Of a stretch of 64,000 nucleotides of DNA, positions 55,287 to 64,000 are shown one piece after another. The stretch spans positions 751,501-815,500 of the forward strand of contig NZ_CP060131.1 of NCBI RefSeq assembly GCF_014235185.1, given 5' to 3'. The position numbers were made by a program, and so were the translations under genes. The DNA is from Pseudonocardia petroleophila. Its GTDB lineage: Bacteria > Actinomycetota > Actinomycetes > Mycobacteriales > Pseudonocardiaceae. How positions within the stretch are numbered: the stretch's first letter is position 1; each line of letters starts with the position of its first letter. The notes under the pieces are model-generated. The model was not told the DNA's origin. It was given only the letters and a program-made list of their open reading frames with translations, and ran no database searches.

Positions 55287-55319
55287 AGTCAGCGCGGGCT
55301 CCCCGGTCGGACGCTGACT
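55287..55319 (+). other. 5'-terminal mRNA hairpin, copy 1
   Basis: AGTCAGCG (55287-55294) and CGCTGACT (55312-55319) form an 8-bp stem with a 17-base loop exactly at the predicted transcript start. The 33 bp are identical in copy 2 (55984-56016). Such 5' hairpins can protect mRNA from decay. Confidence 0.65.
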
Positions 55320-55369
55320 CTGAATGGACCCGGCCTCGGCCGGATCCGGATCACAAACTGGAGATAACT

Positions 55370-55753
55370 GTGCTGAAGAAGGCTGGAATCATCGTGGCCG
55401 CCGCCGCCGCGGGCCTGCTCGCGGTCAGCCCGCTCGCCTTCGCGGGCGACAAGGGCCACGACTACGACCACGACGGGGGGAACCACGCCGTCAACTCGGT
55501 CGAGGACGACGGCGACAACAACGGCCTCGTGAACGTGGCCGACAACGAGGTCAACGTCCCGATCCAGGCGTGCAACAACGACGTCCCGGTCAACGTCCTC
55601 GGCGTTCAGGTCTCCGACGTGCAGGCCGACCTGACCGGCGCCCTCGGGCTGCTGGGCGAGGCCGACGCCGACGACGAGGGTGGCGCCGGCGACGTGCGCG
55701 AGTGCTCGCAGGAGAACTCCTCCGGCGGCTCGGTCGTCCAGAACATCGGCTGA
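55370..55753 (+). CDS. small secreted chaplin-like protein, copy 1
   Basis: 127 residues: signal peptide MLKKAGIIVAAAAAGLLAVSPLAFA, a His/Asp-rich start (DKGHDYDHDGG), and the core VNVADNEVNVPIQACNNDVPVNVLGVQVSDV, which resembles the chaplin core pattern VPVNVCGNxVNVxG, then an acidic segment and CSQENSSGGSVVQNIG. Two Cys could form one disulfide. Chaplins coat aerial hyphae and spores in streptomycetes; homology here is suggestive only. The GTG start has GGAG 6 nt upstream and an 83-nt leader. Confidence 0.7.
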   Translation: MLKKAGIIVAAAAAGLLAVSPLAFAGDKGHDYDHDGGNHAVNSVEDDGDNNGLVNVADNEVNVPIQACNNDVPVNVLGVQVSDVQADLTGALGLLGEADADDEGGAGDVRECSQENSSGGSVVQNIG

Positions 55754-55772
55754 CACCAGCCAGCGTGACCGG

Positions 55773-55804
55773 CGGCGCCGGATCCCCTCGGGGGTCCGGC
55801 GCCG
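55773..55804 (+). terminator. hairpin terminator, copy 1
   Basis: A 14-bp stem (CGGCGCCGGA...TCCGGCGCCG with an inner CCCC/GGGG and one bulge) and a 3-base loop, 20 bp after the gene. The duplicate at 56467-56497 is perfectly paired. Confidence 0.75.
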
Positions 55805-55890
55805 CTGTCGTGCACCCGGTCCTCCCCGAGCGGGTCCCGTGGTGACCCAGCGTGCGGGAAACCGTCCCGGGAACCGGGTGGAACACCCCC

Positions 55891-55907
55891 CGAAAGGGGG
55901 CGTATCC
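55891..55907 (+). promoter_or_regulatory. conserved upstream motif, copy 2
   Basis: CGAAAGGGGGCGTATCC, ending 41 bp before the -35 hexamer of the second gene. It differs from copy 1 at one base. Confidence 0.6.
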
Positions 55908-55948
55908 ATTTCTCGAAGCGCGTGCTACGCACGATGTGATGACGCGGC

Positions 55949-55977
55949 TTGGACGGCTCGAAAATGGGCGGTACGTT
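55949..55977 (+). promoter_or_regulatory. promoter of chaplin-like gene 2
   Basis: TTGGAC (55949-55954), 17 bp, TACGTT (55972-55977); predicted start about 55984, the first base of the conserved hairpin, 83 nt before GTG 56067. Confidence 0.75.
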
Positions 55978-55983
55978 TTCCTC

Positions 55984-56016
55984 AGTCAGCGCGGGCTCCC
56001 CGGTCGGACGCTGACT
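55984..56016 (+). other. 5'-terminal mRNA hairpin, copy 2
   Basis: AGTCAGCG (55984-55991) and CGCTGACT (56009-56016), identical to copy 1 including the loop. Confidence 0.65.
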
Positions 56017-56066
56017 CTGAATGGGCTCGGCCTCGGCCGGATCCGCACCACAAACTGGAGATAACT

Positions 56067-56447
56067 GTGCTGAAGAAGGCTGGAATCATCGTGGCCGCCG
56101 CCGCCGCGGGCCTGCTCGCCGTGAGCCCCCTCGCGTTCGCGAGCGACCACGGTGACTGGGACCACGACGGCAACACCGCGGTCAACTCCGTCGAGGACGA
56201 CGGCGACAACAACGGCTTCGTGAACGTGGCCGACAACGAGGCCAACGTGCCCGTGCAGGTCTGCAACAACGACGTCCCGGTCAACGTCGCGGGCATCCAG
56301 GTCTCCGACGTGCAGGCCGACCTCACCGGCGCCCTGGGCGCCCTGTTCGGCGAGGCCGACGCCGACGACGACGGTGGCGCCGGCGACGTGCGCGAGTGCT
56401 CGCAGGAGAACTCCTCCGGCGGCGAGGTCGTCCAGAACATCGGCTGA
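56067..56447 (+). CDS. small secreted chaplin-like protein, copy 2
   Basis: 126 residues, paralogue of the preceding gene. The signal peptide is nearly identical; the mature start is SDHGDWDHDGNTAVNSVEDDGDNNG; the core is NVPVQVCNNDVPVNVAGIQVSDVQADLTGALG; and the end is CSQENSSGGEVVQNIG. Differences cluster in the His/Asp N-terminus and around LFGEADAD, so the two proteins may assemble together or be used in different conditions. Same GTG start, ribosome site and leader length as copy 1. Confidence 0.7.
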   Translation: MLKKAGIIVAAAAAGLLAVSPLAFASDHGDWDHDGNTAVNSVEDDGDNNGFVNVADNEANVPVQVCNNDVPVNVAGIQVSDVQADLTGALGALFGEADADDDGGAGDVRECSQENSSGGEVVQNIG

Positions 56448-56466
56448 CACCAGCCTGCGTGACCGG

Positions 56467-56497
56467 CGGCGCCGGACCCCCCGGGGGTCCGGCGCCG
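56467..56497. terminator. hairpin terminator, copy 2
   Basis: A perfect 15-bp inverted repeat (CGGCGCCGGACCCCC and its complement) between the second chaplin-like gene and the convergent Z-isoprenyl synthase gene; it can serve both strands. Confidence 0.8.
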
Positions 56498-56518
56498 CTG
56501 TCGTGTGCGGGGCGTCGC

Positions 56519-57289
56519 TCAGGAGCCGAAGCGGCGGTGCCGGGCGGCGTAGTCGCGCAGCGCGCGCAGGAAGTCGACCTTCCGGAACTCCGGCCAGTAC
56601 GCCTCGCAGAACCAGAACTCCGAGTTCGCCGACTGCCACAGCAGGAAGCCGGAGAGCCGCTGCTCCCCCGACGTGCGGATGACCAGGTCGGGGTCGGGCT
56701 GGCCGGACGTGTAGAGGTGCGCGGCGATGTGGTCGACGTCGAGCACCTCGGCCAGCTCCTCGATCGAGGTGCCCGACTCCGCGTGCTGCAGCAGCAGCTT
56801 GCGCACGGCGTCGGCGATCTCCTGGCGCCCGCCGTAGCAGACCGCCACGTTGAGCTCCAGCCCCGGACGGCCGGTGGTGCGGGCGGCGGCGTTCGCGAGG
56901 CGGGCCGAGATCTCGCCGGGCAGCAGGTCCAGCGCCCCGACGACCCGCAGCCGCCACCGGGCCGCCGGGCCGCTCAGCTCGTCGACGACGTCGGCGATGA
57001 TCTCCAGCAGCGGCGCGAGCTCCGCCGGCGGCCGGGAGAGGTTGTCGGTGGAGAGCAGGAACAGCGTCACGACCTCGACCTGCGCCTCCTCGCACCAGCC
57101 GAGGAGGTCCGCGATCTTCGCCGCGCCGACCCGGTGGCCGTCGTTGACGTCGACCAGCCCGGCGTCGCGGGCCCAGCGGCGGTTGCCGTCGAGCATCAGC
57201 GCGACGTGTCTCGGCCGGCCGCCGACCTGGTCGAGCCGGCGGCTGAGCCGACGCTCGTACACCGAGTACAGCACCTCGCGCACGCCCAC
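56519..57289 (-). CDS. uppS: Z-isoprenyl diphosphate synthase (UppS family; Z,E-FPP synthase type)
   Basis: 256 residues. Cis-prenyltransferase motifs: HVALMLDGNRRWA with the catalytic Asp, GHRVGAAKIADLLGWCEE, TLFLLSTDNLSRP, VCYGGRQEIADAV and the C-terminal DLVIRTSGEQRLSGFLLWQSANSEFWF. The order matches Rv1086, which makes short-chain (2Z,6E)-farnesyl diphosphate for decaprenyl phosphate synthesis. GTG 57289 lies 8 nt after TAGGCT (57303-57298). It supplies the carrier lipid for wall polymers. Confidence 0.94.
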   Translation of the reverse strand: MGVREVLYSVYERRLSRRLDQVGGRPRHVALMLDGNRRWARDAGLVDVNDGHRVGAAKIADLLGWCEEAQVEVVTLFLLSTDNLSRPPAELAPLLEIIADVVDELSGPAARWRLRVVGALDLLPGEISARLANAAARTTGRPGLELNVAVCYGGRQEIADAVRKLLLQHAESGTSIEELAEVLDVDHIAAHLYTSGQPDPDLVIRTSGEQRLSGFLLWQSANSEFWFCEAYWPEFRKVDFLRALRDYAARHRRFGS

Positions 57290-57394
57290 GGCCGGTGAGC
57301 CTACGCCCGTCGCGGGCAGTGATCGTCCACACCGACGATGTGGTTTCCTCCGCGGGCGGCCCACGCCGCCGTGGCCGTGGCGTAACCTCGGGGC

Positions 57395-58075
57395 GTGTCT
57401 GCCGGGGCTGTCGCGCCAACCCCCGCCACCCCGCCGCTGGTCAAGCCGCGGATGCGGGGCTGGCTGCACCTCTGGTCGTTCACCGTGTCGATCGCGGCGT
57501 GCGCCACCCTGATCGCCGTCTCCGCGTCGCTCGTCGGCGGCGGGGCGGCGCTGGCCACGTCGATCTACAGCGTCACGATCCTCGGCCTGTTCGGCATCAG
57601 CGCGCTCTACCACCGGCGCACCTGGAAGACGCCCCGCAGCCGCATGATCATGAAGCGGCTCGACCACTCCATGATCTTCCTGTTCATCGCGGGCACGTAC
57701 ACGCCGGTCATCGCGCTGACGATGGCACCGGACCGGGCCCGCGTGGTGCTGATCATCGTGTGGGTGGGTGCGCTCGCGGGCGTCGCGCTGAAGATGCGGT
57801 GGCCGCACGCCCCGTCCTGGGTCGGGGTGCCGATCTACCTGGCCCTGGGCTACGTCGCGGTGTTCGTGCTGCCCGACCTGCTGCGCGGCGGCGGCGTGGC
57901 CGCGCTGGTGCTGCTGCTGGTCGGCGGCCTGCTCTACACCATCGGCGCGATCTTCTACGCCACGCGCTGGCCGAACCCGTGGCCCCGGACGTTCGGGTTC
58001 CACGAGTTCTTCCACGCCGCCACCGTGCTCGCCGCGATCTGCCACCACATCGCGATCTGGCTCGCCCTGTTCTAG
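57395..58075 (+). CDS. hemolysin III family (PAQR) membrane protein
   Basis: 226 residues with seven hydrophobic helices. PAQR signatures: FGISALYHRRTWKTP, LKRLDHSMIF-type MKRLDHSMIFLFIAGTYTPVIAL, and FGFHEFFHAATVLAAICHHIAIW, with His/Asp residues for a metal site. It is the counterpart of Rv1085c. The GTG is 6 nt after TAACCT (57383-57388), so the mRNA is leaderless, and it diverges from the equally leaderless uppS. Enzymatic function in bacteria is not established. Confidence 0.93.
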   Translation: MSAGAVAPTPATPPLVKPRMRGWLHLWSFTVSIAACATLIAVSASLVGGGAALATSIYSVTILGLFGISALYHRRTWKTPRSRMIMKRLDHSMIFLFIAGTYTPVIALTMAPDRARVVLIIVWVGALAGVALKMRWPHAPSWVGVPIYLALGYVAVFVLPDLLRGGGVAALVLLLVGGLLYTIGAIFYATRWPNPWPRTFGFHEFFHAATVLAAICHHIAIWLALF

Positions 58076-58690
58076 CTACTCGTCGCCGGTCGGGCCCTTG
58101 GCCCGCAGCTCGTCGACCCGGGCCATCGCGTCGCGCAGCTCGCCCAGCCACTCGTCGGCGTGCTCCCCGACCAGCCGCACGGCCCACGCCAGTGCGTCGG
58201 ACCGCGAGCGGGCCACCCCGGAGTCGACCAGCGTGTCGAGCACGACCCGCTCCGGCTGGCGCAGCCGCGTCATCACCGGGACCGACGCCACGGTGAACAG
58301 CTCGACGTCCTCGCCGATCCGCGCACCCCACGCCACCTTGCGCCCGTAGCGGTGCTCGGCCTGCCGCGCGATCTCGATGCGCTCCTCGCGGGTCTGCTCA
58401 CGGAACCGCGAGATCCGCCCGGCCACGGCGGCGGCGCGGTCGGCCCGCCCCGCCTCGGTGTCGGCGAACGTGCCGTCGACGGGCGGGAGCTCCCCGACCA
58501 CCACGATCTCCTCGCGGTCGACGGTCACCTCCGGCGCCCCGGTGAACCAGCCGTCGGGCAGCCGTCCCTGCAGCCAGGCGCCCGCGTCGCCGGCGTCGGG
58601 GAGGTCGGCCTGCTGCCAGCCCCCGCGCCCCGGCCCGCGCCCGCCGCGCCCCGCCCCGCCGTGCCATCCCCGATGCATGCGTCCGGTCAT
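58076..58690 (-). CDS. conserved hypothetical protein
   Basis: 204 residues from ATG 58690, which has GGAGG 5 nt upstream. A Gly/Arg/His-rich N-terminus (RMHRGWHGGAGRGGRGPGRGG) precedes two folded parts: PEVTVDREEIVVVGELPPVDG with VAGRISRFREQTREERIEIARQAEHRYGRKVAWG, and a C-terminal helical block VVLDTLVDSGVARSRSDALAWAVRLVGEHADEWLGELRDAM resembling a ribbon-helix-helix-like DNA-binding or dimerisation element. Upstream AT-rich repeats GTAAT at 8-bp spacing (58714-58732 area) are unusual here. I do not recognise a named family. Confidence 0.7.
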   Translation of the reverse strand: MTGRMHRGWHGGAGRGGRGPGRGGWQQADLPDAGDAGAWLQGRLPDGWFTGAPEVTVDREEIVVVGELPPVDGTFADTEAGRADRAAAVAGRISRFREQTREERIEIARQAEHRYGRKVAWGARIGEDVELFTVASVPVMTRLRQPERVVLDTLVDSGVARSRSDALAWAVRLVGEHADEWLGELRDAMARVDELRAKGPTGDE

Positions 58691-58785
58691 CACTGCCTCC
58701 ATCACGCTGTTGCTGTGATTACGACATTACACCGAGGCAGACGACGGTCACCGCTGTTCGCCGACGGCGAACCGGTCGAGGTGGG

Positions 58786-60801
<2,016 letters not shown>

Positions 60802-60813
60802 GCGGCCAGCCTG

Positions 60814-61089
60814 TCAGGGCTGCTTCGGCCCCGCAGCGTCCCCGTCGGCCGGCTCGTCGGGCTGGGCGTCGAAGGACGCCGGCACCTTCTTCAGGTGCTT
60901 GGTCATCGACCGGATGAGGAACGCCGTGGCCAGCCCGAGCAGCAGGATGACGACGAGCGCCACCGGCGAGGCCTTGCCGAACTCCGGCTCCCCGGGCGGC
61001 GGCTCCGCACCGCCCTGCATCGGTACCACGACGGCGGAGGAGGCCGTCGCCATCGGCACCGCACCCAGGTCGACCAGCACGTCGTTCAC
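60814..61089 (-). CDS. small single-pass membrane protein (Rv1083-like)
   Basis: 91 residues: a short N-terminal extracytoplasmic part, one helix (VALVVILLLGLATAFLIRSM) and a cytoplasmic tail with KHLKKVPASFDAQP. It sits between mca and the DUF255 gene exactly as Rv1083 does in M. tuberculosis. GTG 61089 follows TAGGGT (61101-61096) by 6 nt. Function unknown. Confidence 0.85.
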   Translation of the reverse strand: MNDVLVDLGAVPMATASSAVVVPMQGGAEPPPGEPEFGKASPVALVVILLLGLATAFLIRSMTKHLKKVPASFDAQPDEPADGDAAGPKQP

Positions 61090-61109
61090 CCCTCGACCCT
61101 ACGTGCCGC

Positions 61110-61994
61110 TCAGCCGGCCCGCCGCACGGCCACCTCGGCCTCGATCCCGGCGAACAGGTCGTCCTCGGGGGTCGGGGCGTCGACGGTGGAGCGCACGAGC
61201 TCGTAGTCCTCGGTGGGCCACACCTCGCGCTGGATGTCGGGCGGCACCAGGAACCAGCGGCTGGTGGGGTCGATCTGCGTGGCGTGGGCGATGAGGGCCT
61301 GGTCGCGCAGGTGGAACCAGTCGTCGCAGCGCACCCGGGTGGTGACCCGCAGGCCCGGGTCGGGCCGGTCGGACCAGTTCTCCAGCCACTCCTTGTACGG
61401 CGACTCCATGCCGCGGGCCTCCATCGCCTCCTGGAAGGCGAGCAGGCGGGCCTTGGAGAACCCGTGGGAGTAGTAGAGCTTCTGCGGCTCCCACGGCTCG
61501 CCGGTGCCGGGGAAGCGGCTCGGGTCGCCCGCGGCGTCCCACGCGGCCATCGAGATCTCGTGGGTCTTGATGTGGTCGGGGTGCGGGTAGCCGCCGTTCT
61601 CGTCGTAGGTGACGATCACGTGCGGGCGGAACTCGCGGATCAGCGCGACGAGCGGGCGCGTGGCGACCTCCAGGTCCTCCAGCGCGAAGCAGCCCTCCGG
61701 CAGCGGGGGCAGCGGGTCGCCCTCGGGGAGCCCGGAGTCGACGAAGCCGAGCCAGCGGTGCTGCACGCCGAGGATCTCGGCGGCGCGCGCCATCTCGGCG
61801 CGGCGGACCGCGGGCAGGTCGGCGATCACCTCGGGGCGGTCCATCGCGGGGTTGAGGATGCTGCCGCGCTCGCCCCCGGTGCAGGTCACGACCATGACCT
61901 CGTGGCCCTCGGAGACGTAGCGGGCGGAGCTGGCGGCGCCCTTGCTCGACTCGTCGTCGGGGTGGGCGTGCACCGTCATCAGTCGCAGTGACAT
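61110..61994 (-). CDS. mca: mycothiol S-conjugate amidase
   Basis: 294 residues. Zinc-dependent LmbE-family amidase that cleaves mycothiol conjugates of electrophiles and drugs so that the mercapturate can be exported. Zinc ligands are in H11-P-D-D-E15 ([14 protein letters not shown]) and [15 protein letters not shown]; the CTGGERG motif and [11 protein letters not shown] of Mca (rather than MshB) are present. The start ATG 61994 gives the family N-terminus. It marks the host as a mycothiol producer. Confidence 0.96.
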   Translation of the reverse strand: MSLRLMTVHAHPDDESSKGAASSARYVSEGHEVMVVTCTGGERGSILNPAMDRPEVIADLPAVRRAEMARAAEILGVQHRWLGFVDSGLPEGDPLPPLPEGCFALEDLEVATRPLVALIREFRPHVIVTYDENGGYPHPDHIKTHEISMAAWDAAGDPSRFPGTGEPWEPQKLYYSHGFSKARLLAFQEAMEARGMESPYKEWLENWSDRPDPGLRVTTRVRCDDWFHLRDQALIAHATQIDPTSRWFLVPPDIQREVWPTEDYELVRSTVDAPTPEDDLFAGIEAEVAVRRAG

Positions 61995-62316
61995 GAGCTC
62001 GGCCGTGGTCCTTCCGGGATCAGGAGGCGTGCTGGGAACGATCGTGGCAGAGCCCCCCGACAGTCCGCCGGTGAGTCCGCTCCGACGGTGCAACGTGCCG
62101 GGTCCGCATACCCTTCCCGAGACGTCACCGGGATGCTCGCTCACCGTGGTCCGAGCGGGCGTCGACGGGGGCCCGTTCGGCCCCCTCTAGATCGTCGGCG
62201 ACCCCCGATCGGACGCGCTGACCTGGGACGATGGGGGTGCCGGGAACCTTTCCGGACAGTCGACCGTTCGACGAAAAGCTGCGACGAGCGGCTGACACCG
62301 TGTTACCGTGAGCTGT

Positions 62317-62344
62317 ACACGGCCCGCAGGCGGGTCGTGTTTTT
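62317..62344 (+). terminator. intrinsic terminator in the greA leader region
   Basis: ACACGGCCCG (62317-62326), loop CAGG, CGGGTCGTGT (62331-62340): a 10-bp stem with one G-U pair, followed directly by TTTTT (62340-62344). It is the only hairpin seen in the window with a real T-run. It lies about 127 bp before greA, in the 476-bp gap after mca. A TACCGT hexamer sits just upstream at 62304-62309. Confidence 0.75.
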
Positions 62345-62419
62345 CCTTACTCAGGGGCCACCCGGGCGCCACTCCGGGCAGCGCCGAGGACGGGAGCGCC
62401 CGAGACGGGTGGGTCCCGG

Positions 62420-62440
62420 CCACGGACACAGGGTCCGTGG
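62420..62440 (+). other. hairpin in greA 5' leader
   Basis: CCACGGAC (62420-62427) and GTCCGTGG (62433-62440), a perfect 8-bp stem with a 5-base loop, 30 bp before the greA start. Together with the upstream terminator it suggests a structured leader. Confidence 0.55.
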
Positions 62441-62470
62441 AGTGGTGACCTGTACAAGGCTGGAGGAGTG

Positions 62471-62965
62471 ATGACCGTGACGGACACCCAGGTGACCTGG
62501 TTGACCCAGGAGGCCTACGACCGGCTCAAGAACGAGTTGGACCAGCTCATCGCCAACCGTCCCGTCATCGCTGCCGAGATCAACGCCCGCCGCGAGGAGG
62601 GCGACCTCAAGGAGAACGGCGGCTACCACGCCGCGCGCGAGGAGCAGGGCCAGCAGGAGGGCCGCATCCGGCAGCTGCAGGAGCTGCTGCGCACCGCCCA
62701 GGTCGGCACCGCCCCCACCAGCTCCGACACCGCCGCACCCGGCATGGTCCTCAAGCTCCGCTACGACGGCGACGACGACACCGAGACGGTGCTGCTCGGT
62801 TCCCGCGAGGAGGGCAGCCGGGGCGACCTGGAGGTCATCTCGCCGAACTCCCCGCTCGGGGCGGCCCTGCTCGGCGCCCACGTCGGCGACACCCGCGAGT
62901 ACCCGCTGCCCGACGGCGGCAGCATGAAGGTCTCGCTCGTCTCCGCGGAGCCGTTCCGCGCCTGA
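62471..62965 (+). CDS. greA: transcription elongation factor GreA
   Basis: 164 residues. The N-terminal coiled coil has the acidic tip ([35 protein letters not shown]) that enters the RNA polymerase secondary channel and stimulates transcript cleavage; the C-terminal FKBP-like domain contains [27 protein letters not shown] 62471 is preferred over GTG 62468, as GGAGG lies 4 nt upstream. The gene ends convergent to the threonine dehydratase. Confidence 0.97.
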   Translation: MTVTDTQVTWLTQEAYDRLKNELDQLIANRPVIAAEINARREEGDLKENGGYHAAREEQGQQEGRIRQLQELLRTAQVGTAPTSSDTAAPGMVLKLRYDGDDDTETVLLGSREEGSRGDLEVISPNSPLGAALLGAHVGDTREYPLPDGGSMKVSLVSAEPFRA

Positions 62966-63012
62966 CGTCCCGCGTCCACCGCCGTGCCCGCTCGTCGGGG
63001 CGCGGCGGTGGG

Positions 63013-64000
63013 TCAGACCCGGCGCCCCAGCTCGTCGACCGTCACGTGCCCGGCGGCGCGCAGCTGGTCGAGCAGCTCGGCGGAGTGCTCGGGGCCGCGC
63101 GTCTCCAGCGTGAGCGCCACCTCGACGTCGCCCAGCTCCAGCGCCCCGGTGATCCGGGTGTGCGCCACGTCCAGGACGTTCGCCCCGTGCGTGCCCATCA
63201 GCGTGAGCACACCCGCGAGCGCACCGGGCCGGTCGGCCATCCGCACCCGCAGCGACAGGTAGCGCTGCGCGGCCGCCATGCCGTGCTGGATCACGTGCAG
63301 CAGCACCAGCGGGTCGACGTTGCCGCCGGACAGCACCGCCACCACCGGCGTCGCGAACCGGTCCGGGTGCTCCATCAGGGCCGCCACCCCCGCGACCCCG
63401 GCGGGCTCCACGAGCATCTTCGCGCGCTCCAGGCACAGCAGCAGCGCGCGGGACAGCGCGTCCTCGTCGACGGTGAGGATCTCGTCGACCAGCGCCGTGA
63501 CCTGGGGGAAGGTCAGGTCGCCCGGCCGGCCGACCGCGATGCCGTCGGCGATCGTGCGCATCGAGGGCAGCGTGGTCGGGGCGCCGGCGGCCATCGAGCC
63601 CGGCCACGCCGCCGCCCCCTCGGCCTGCACGCCGACCACCCGCACGTCGGGCCGCCGGGCCTTCACCGCCGCGGCGACGCCGCCGAGCAGCCCGCCGCCG
63701 CCGGTGCAGACGAGCACCGTCGCGACGTCGGGCACCTGCTCCAGGATCTCCAGCCCGACGGTGCCCTGGCCGGAGATGATGTCCGGGTGGTCGAAGGGGT
63801 GCACGAACACCGCACCGGTGCGCTCGGCGAACTCGACGGCGGCCGCGATGGAGCCCTCGATCGTCTCGCCGACGAGGTGCACCCGCGCCCCGTAGCCGCG
63901 GGTGGCCCCGACCTTCGGGATCGCCGCGCCGACCGGCATGAACACGGTGGCCTCGATGCCCAGCAGCTGCGCGGCCAGCGCCACGCCCTGGGCGTGGTTG
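63013..64000 (-). CDS. threonine ammonia-lyase with ACT domain (5' end outside window)
   Basis: The frame runs off the right edge; 329 C-terminal residues are visible. The fold-type II PLP enzyme shows NHAQGVALAAQLLGIEATVFMP at the edge (substrate loop), GQGTVGLEILEQVPDVATVLVCTGGGGLLGGVA (PLP phosphate loop) and AVLSGGNVDPLVL. The C-terminal 80 residues are one ACT domain (LSLRVRMADRPGALAGVLTLMGTHGANVLDV), as in the single-ACT, about 400-residue dehydratases. It deaminates threonine to 2-oxobutanoate. The PLP-binding Lys lies outside the window. Confidence 0.93.
   Translation of the reverse strand, partial: NHAQGVALAAQLLGIEATVFMPVGAAIPKVGATRGYGARVHLVGETIEGSIAAAVEFAERTGAVFVHPFDHPDIISGQGTVGLEILEQVPDVATVLVCTGGGGLLGGVAAAVKARRPDVRVVGVQAEGAAAWPGSMAAGAPTTLPSMRTIADGIAVGRPGDLTFPQVTALVDEILTVDEDALSRALLLCLERAKMLVEPAGVAGVAALMEHPDRFATPVVAVLSGGNVDPLVLLHVIQHGMAAAQRYLSLRVRMADRPGALAGVLTLMGTHGANVLDVAHTRITGALELGDVEVALTLETRGPEHSAELLDQLRAAGHVTVDELGRRV

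Larger units (their letters stand above)
55195..56497 (+). repeat. tandem duplication of a complete transcription unit
   Basis: Unit 1 (55195-55804) and unit 2 (55891-56497) share upstream motif, promoter, 5' hairpin, leader, coding region and terminator in the same order and nearly the same spacing. Leader and signal-peptide codons are almost identical; the region between upstream motif and -35 and the mature N-termini have diverged. Confidence 0.9.

Noticed and set aside
58700..58740. AT-rich GTAAT repeats upstream of the 58076-58690 gene as a palindromic operator
   Set aside because: They are two short direct repeats only; arms do not pair as an inverted repeat, so no operator is claimed.

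Overview
The window is a gene-dense, very GC-rich actinobacterial chromosome segment. Most coding is in compact cassettes with ATGA or GTGA overlaps, GTG starts are frequent, and mycothiol metabolism is present (Mca amidase, two mycothiol-dependent/DinB-type proteins). The style fits a Pseudonocardiaceae member, probably Pseudonocardia or a relative; the genus is inference. From the right edge towards the left, many genes follow the order and relative orientation of the Mycobacterium tuberculosis Rv1080c-Rv1114 region as I remember it: greA, mca, a small membrane protein, the DUF255 thioredoxin-like protein, hemolysin III, Z-isoprenyl diphosphate synthase, phoH2, fumC, glpX, a DUF4245 protein, xseB/xseA, an Rv1109c-like protein, ispH, a DUF6542 protein, ychF and vapBC. 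The window is therefore a conserved core with lineage-specific inserts.

Left part (1-20.6 kb): end of a LolA-like protein with an ABC exporter; TspO; polyphosphate kinase 2; a SpoIIE-type phosphatase; an autoregulated ArsR-VOC pair; an MscS-like membrane protein; and a class I DAHP synthase preceded by a 21-codon leader ORF with consecutive Tyr-Trp-Phe codons. A minus-strand operon then makes an ice-binding-like adhesin with a collagen-like stalk, a class F sortase and a small protein. Next come an HTH/ImmA-like pair, an M1 lipoprotein peptidase, a Clp-N-domain regulator with twin operators, a GH13 glycosidase and a rifampin phosphotransferase (Rph). The last two diverge from a palindrome that looks like the rifamycin-associated element.

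Middle (20.6-52 kb): VapBC beside YchF; a proline-rich exported protein; a two-component system with an 11-bp-phased binding site in front of a small acidic exported protein; Ada-AlkA plus Ogt alkylation repair; a lipoprotein; a GT1 glycosyltransferase; RmuC; IspH; exonuclease VII; GlpX; an L,D-transpeptidase; FumC; a degenerate EAL-domain protein; a four-gene ABC importer; a WYL regulator diverging from a DinB protein; ATP-dependent ligase LigB; a Ser/Thr kinase; a GuaB1-type enzyme; a decayed chimeric pseudogene; and an F420-reductase-like protein.

Right part (52-64 kb): PIN-PhoH ATPase, a DUF885-like protein, a tandem duplication of small secreted chaplin-like genes with promoters, 5' hairpins and terminators copied as a unit, Z-isoprenyl synthase, hemolysin III, DUF255, Mca, GreA with a structured leader, and a threonine dehydratase cut by the edge.

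Many genes have a TANNNT-like -10 hexamer 6-8 nt before the start codon, indicating widespread leaderless transcription. No tRNA, rRNA, insertion sequence, prophage or CRISPR array was seen.
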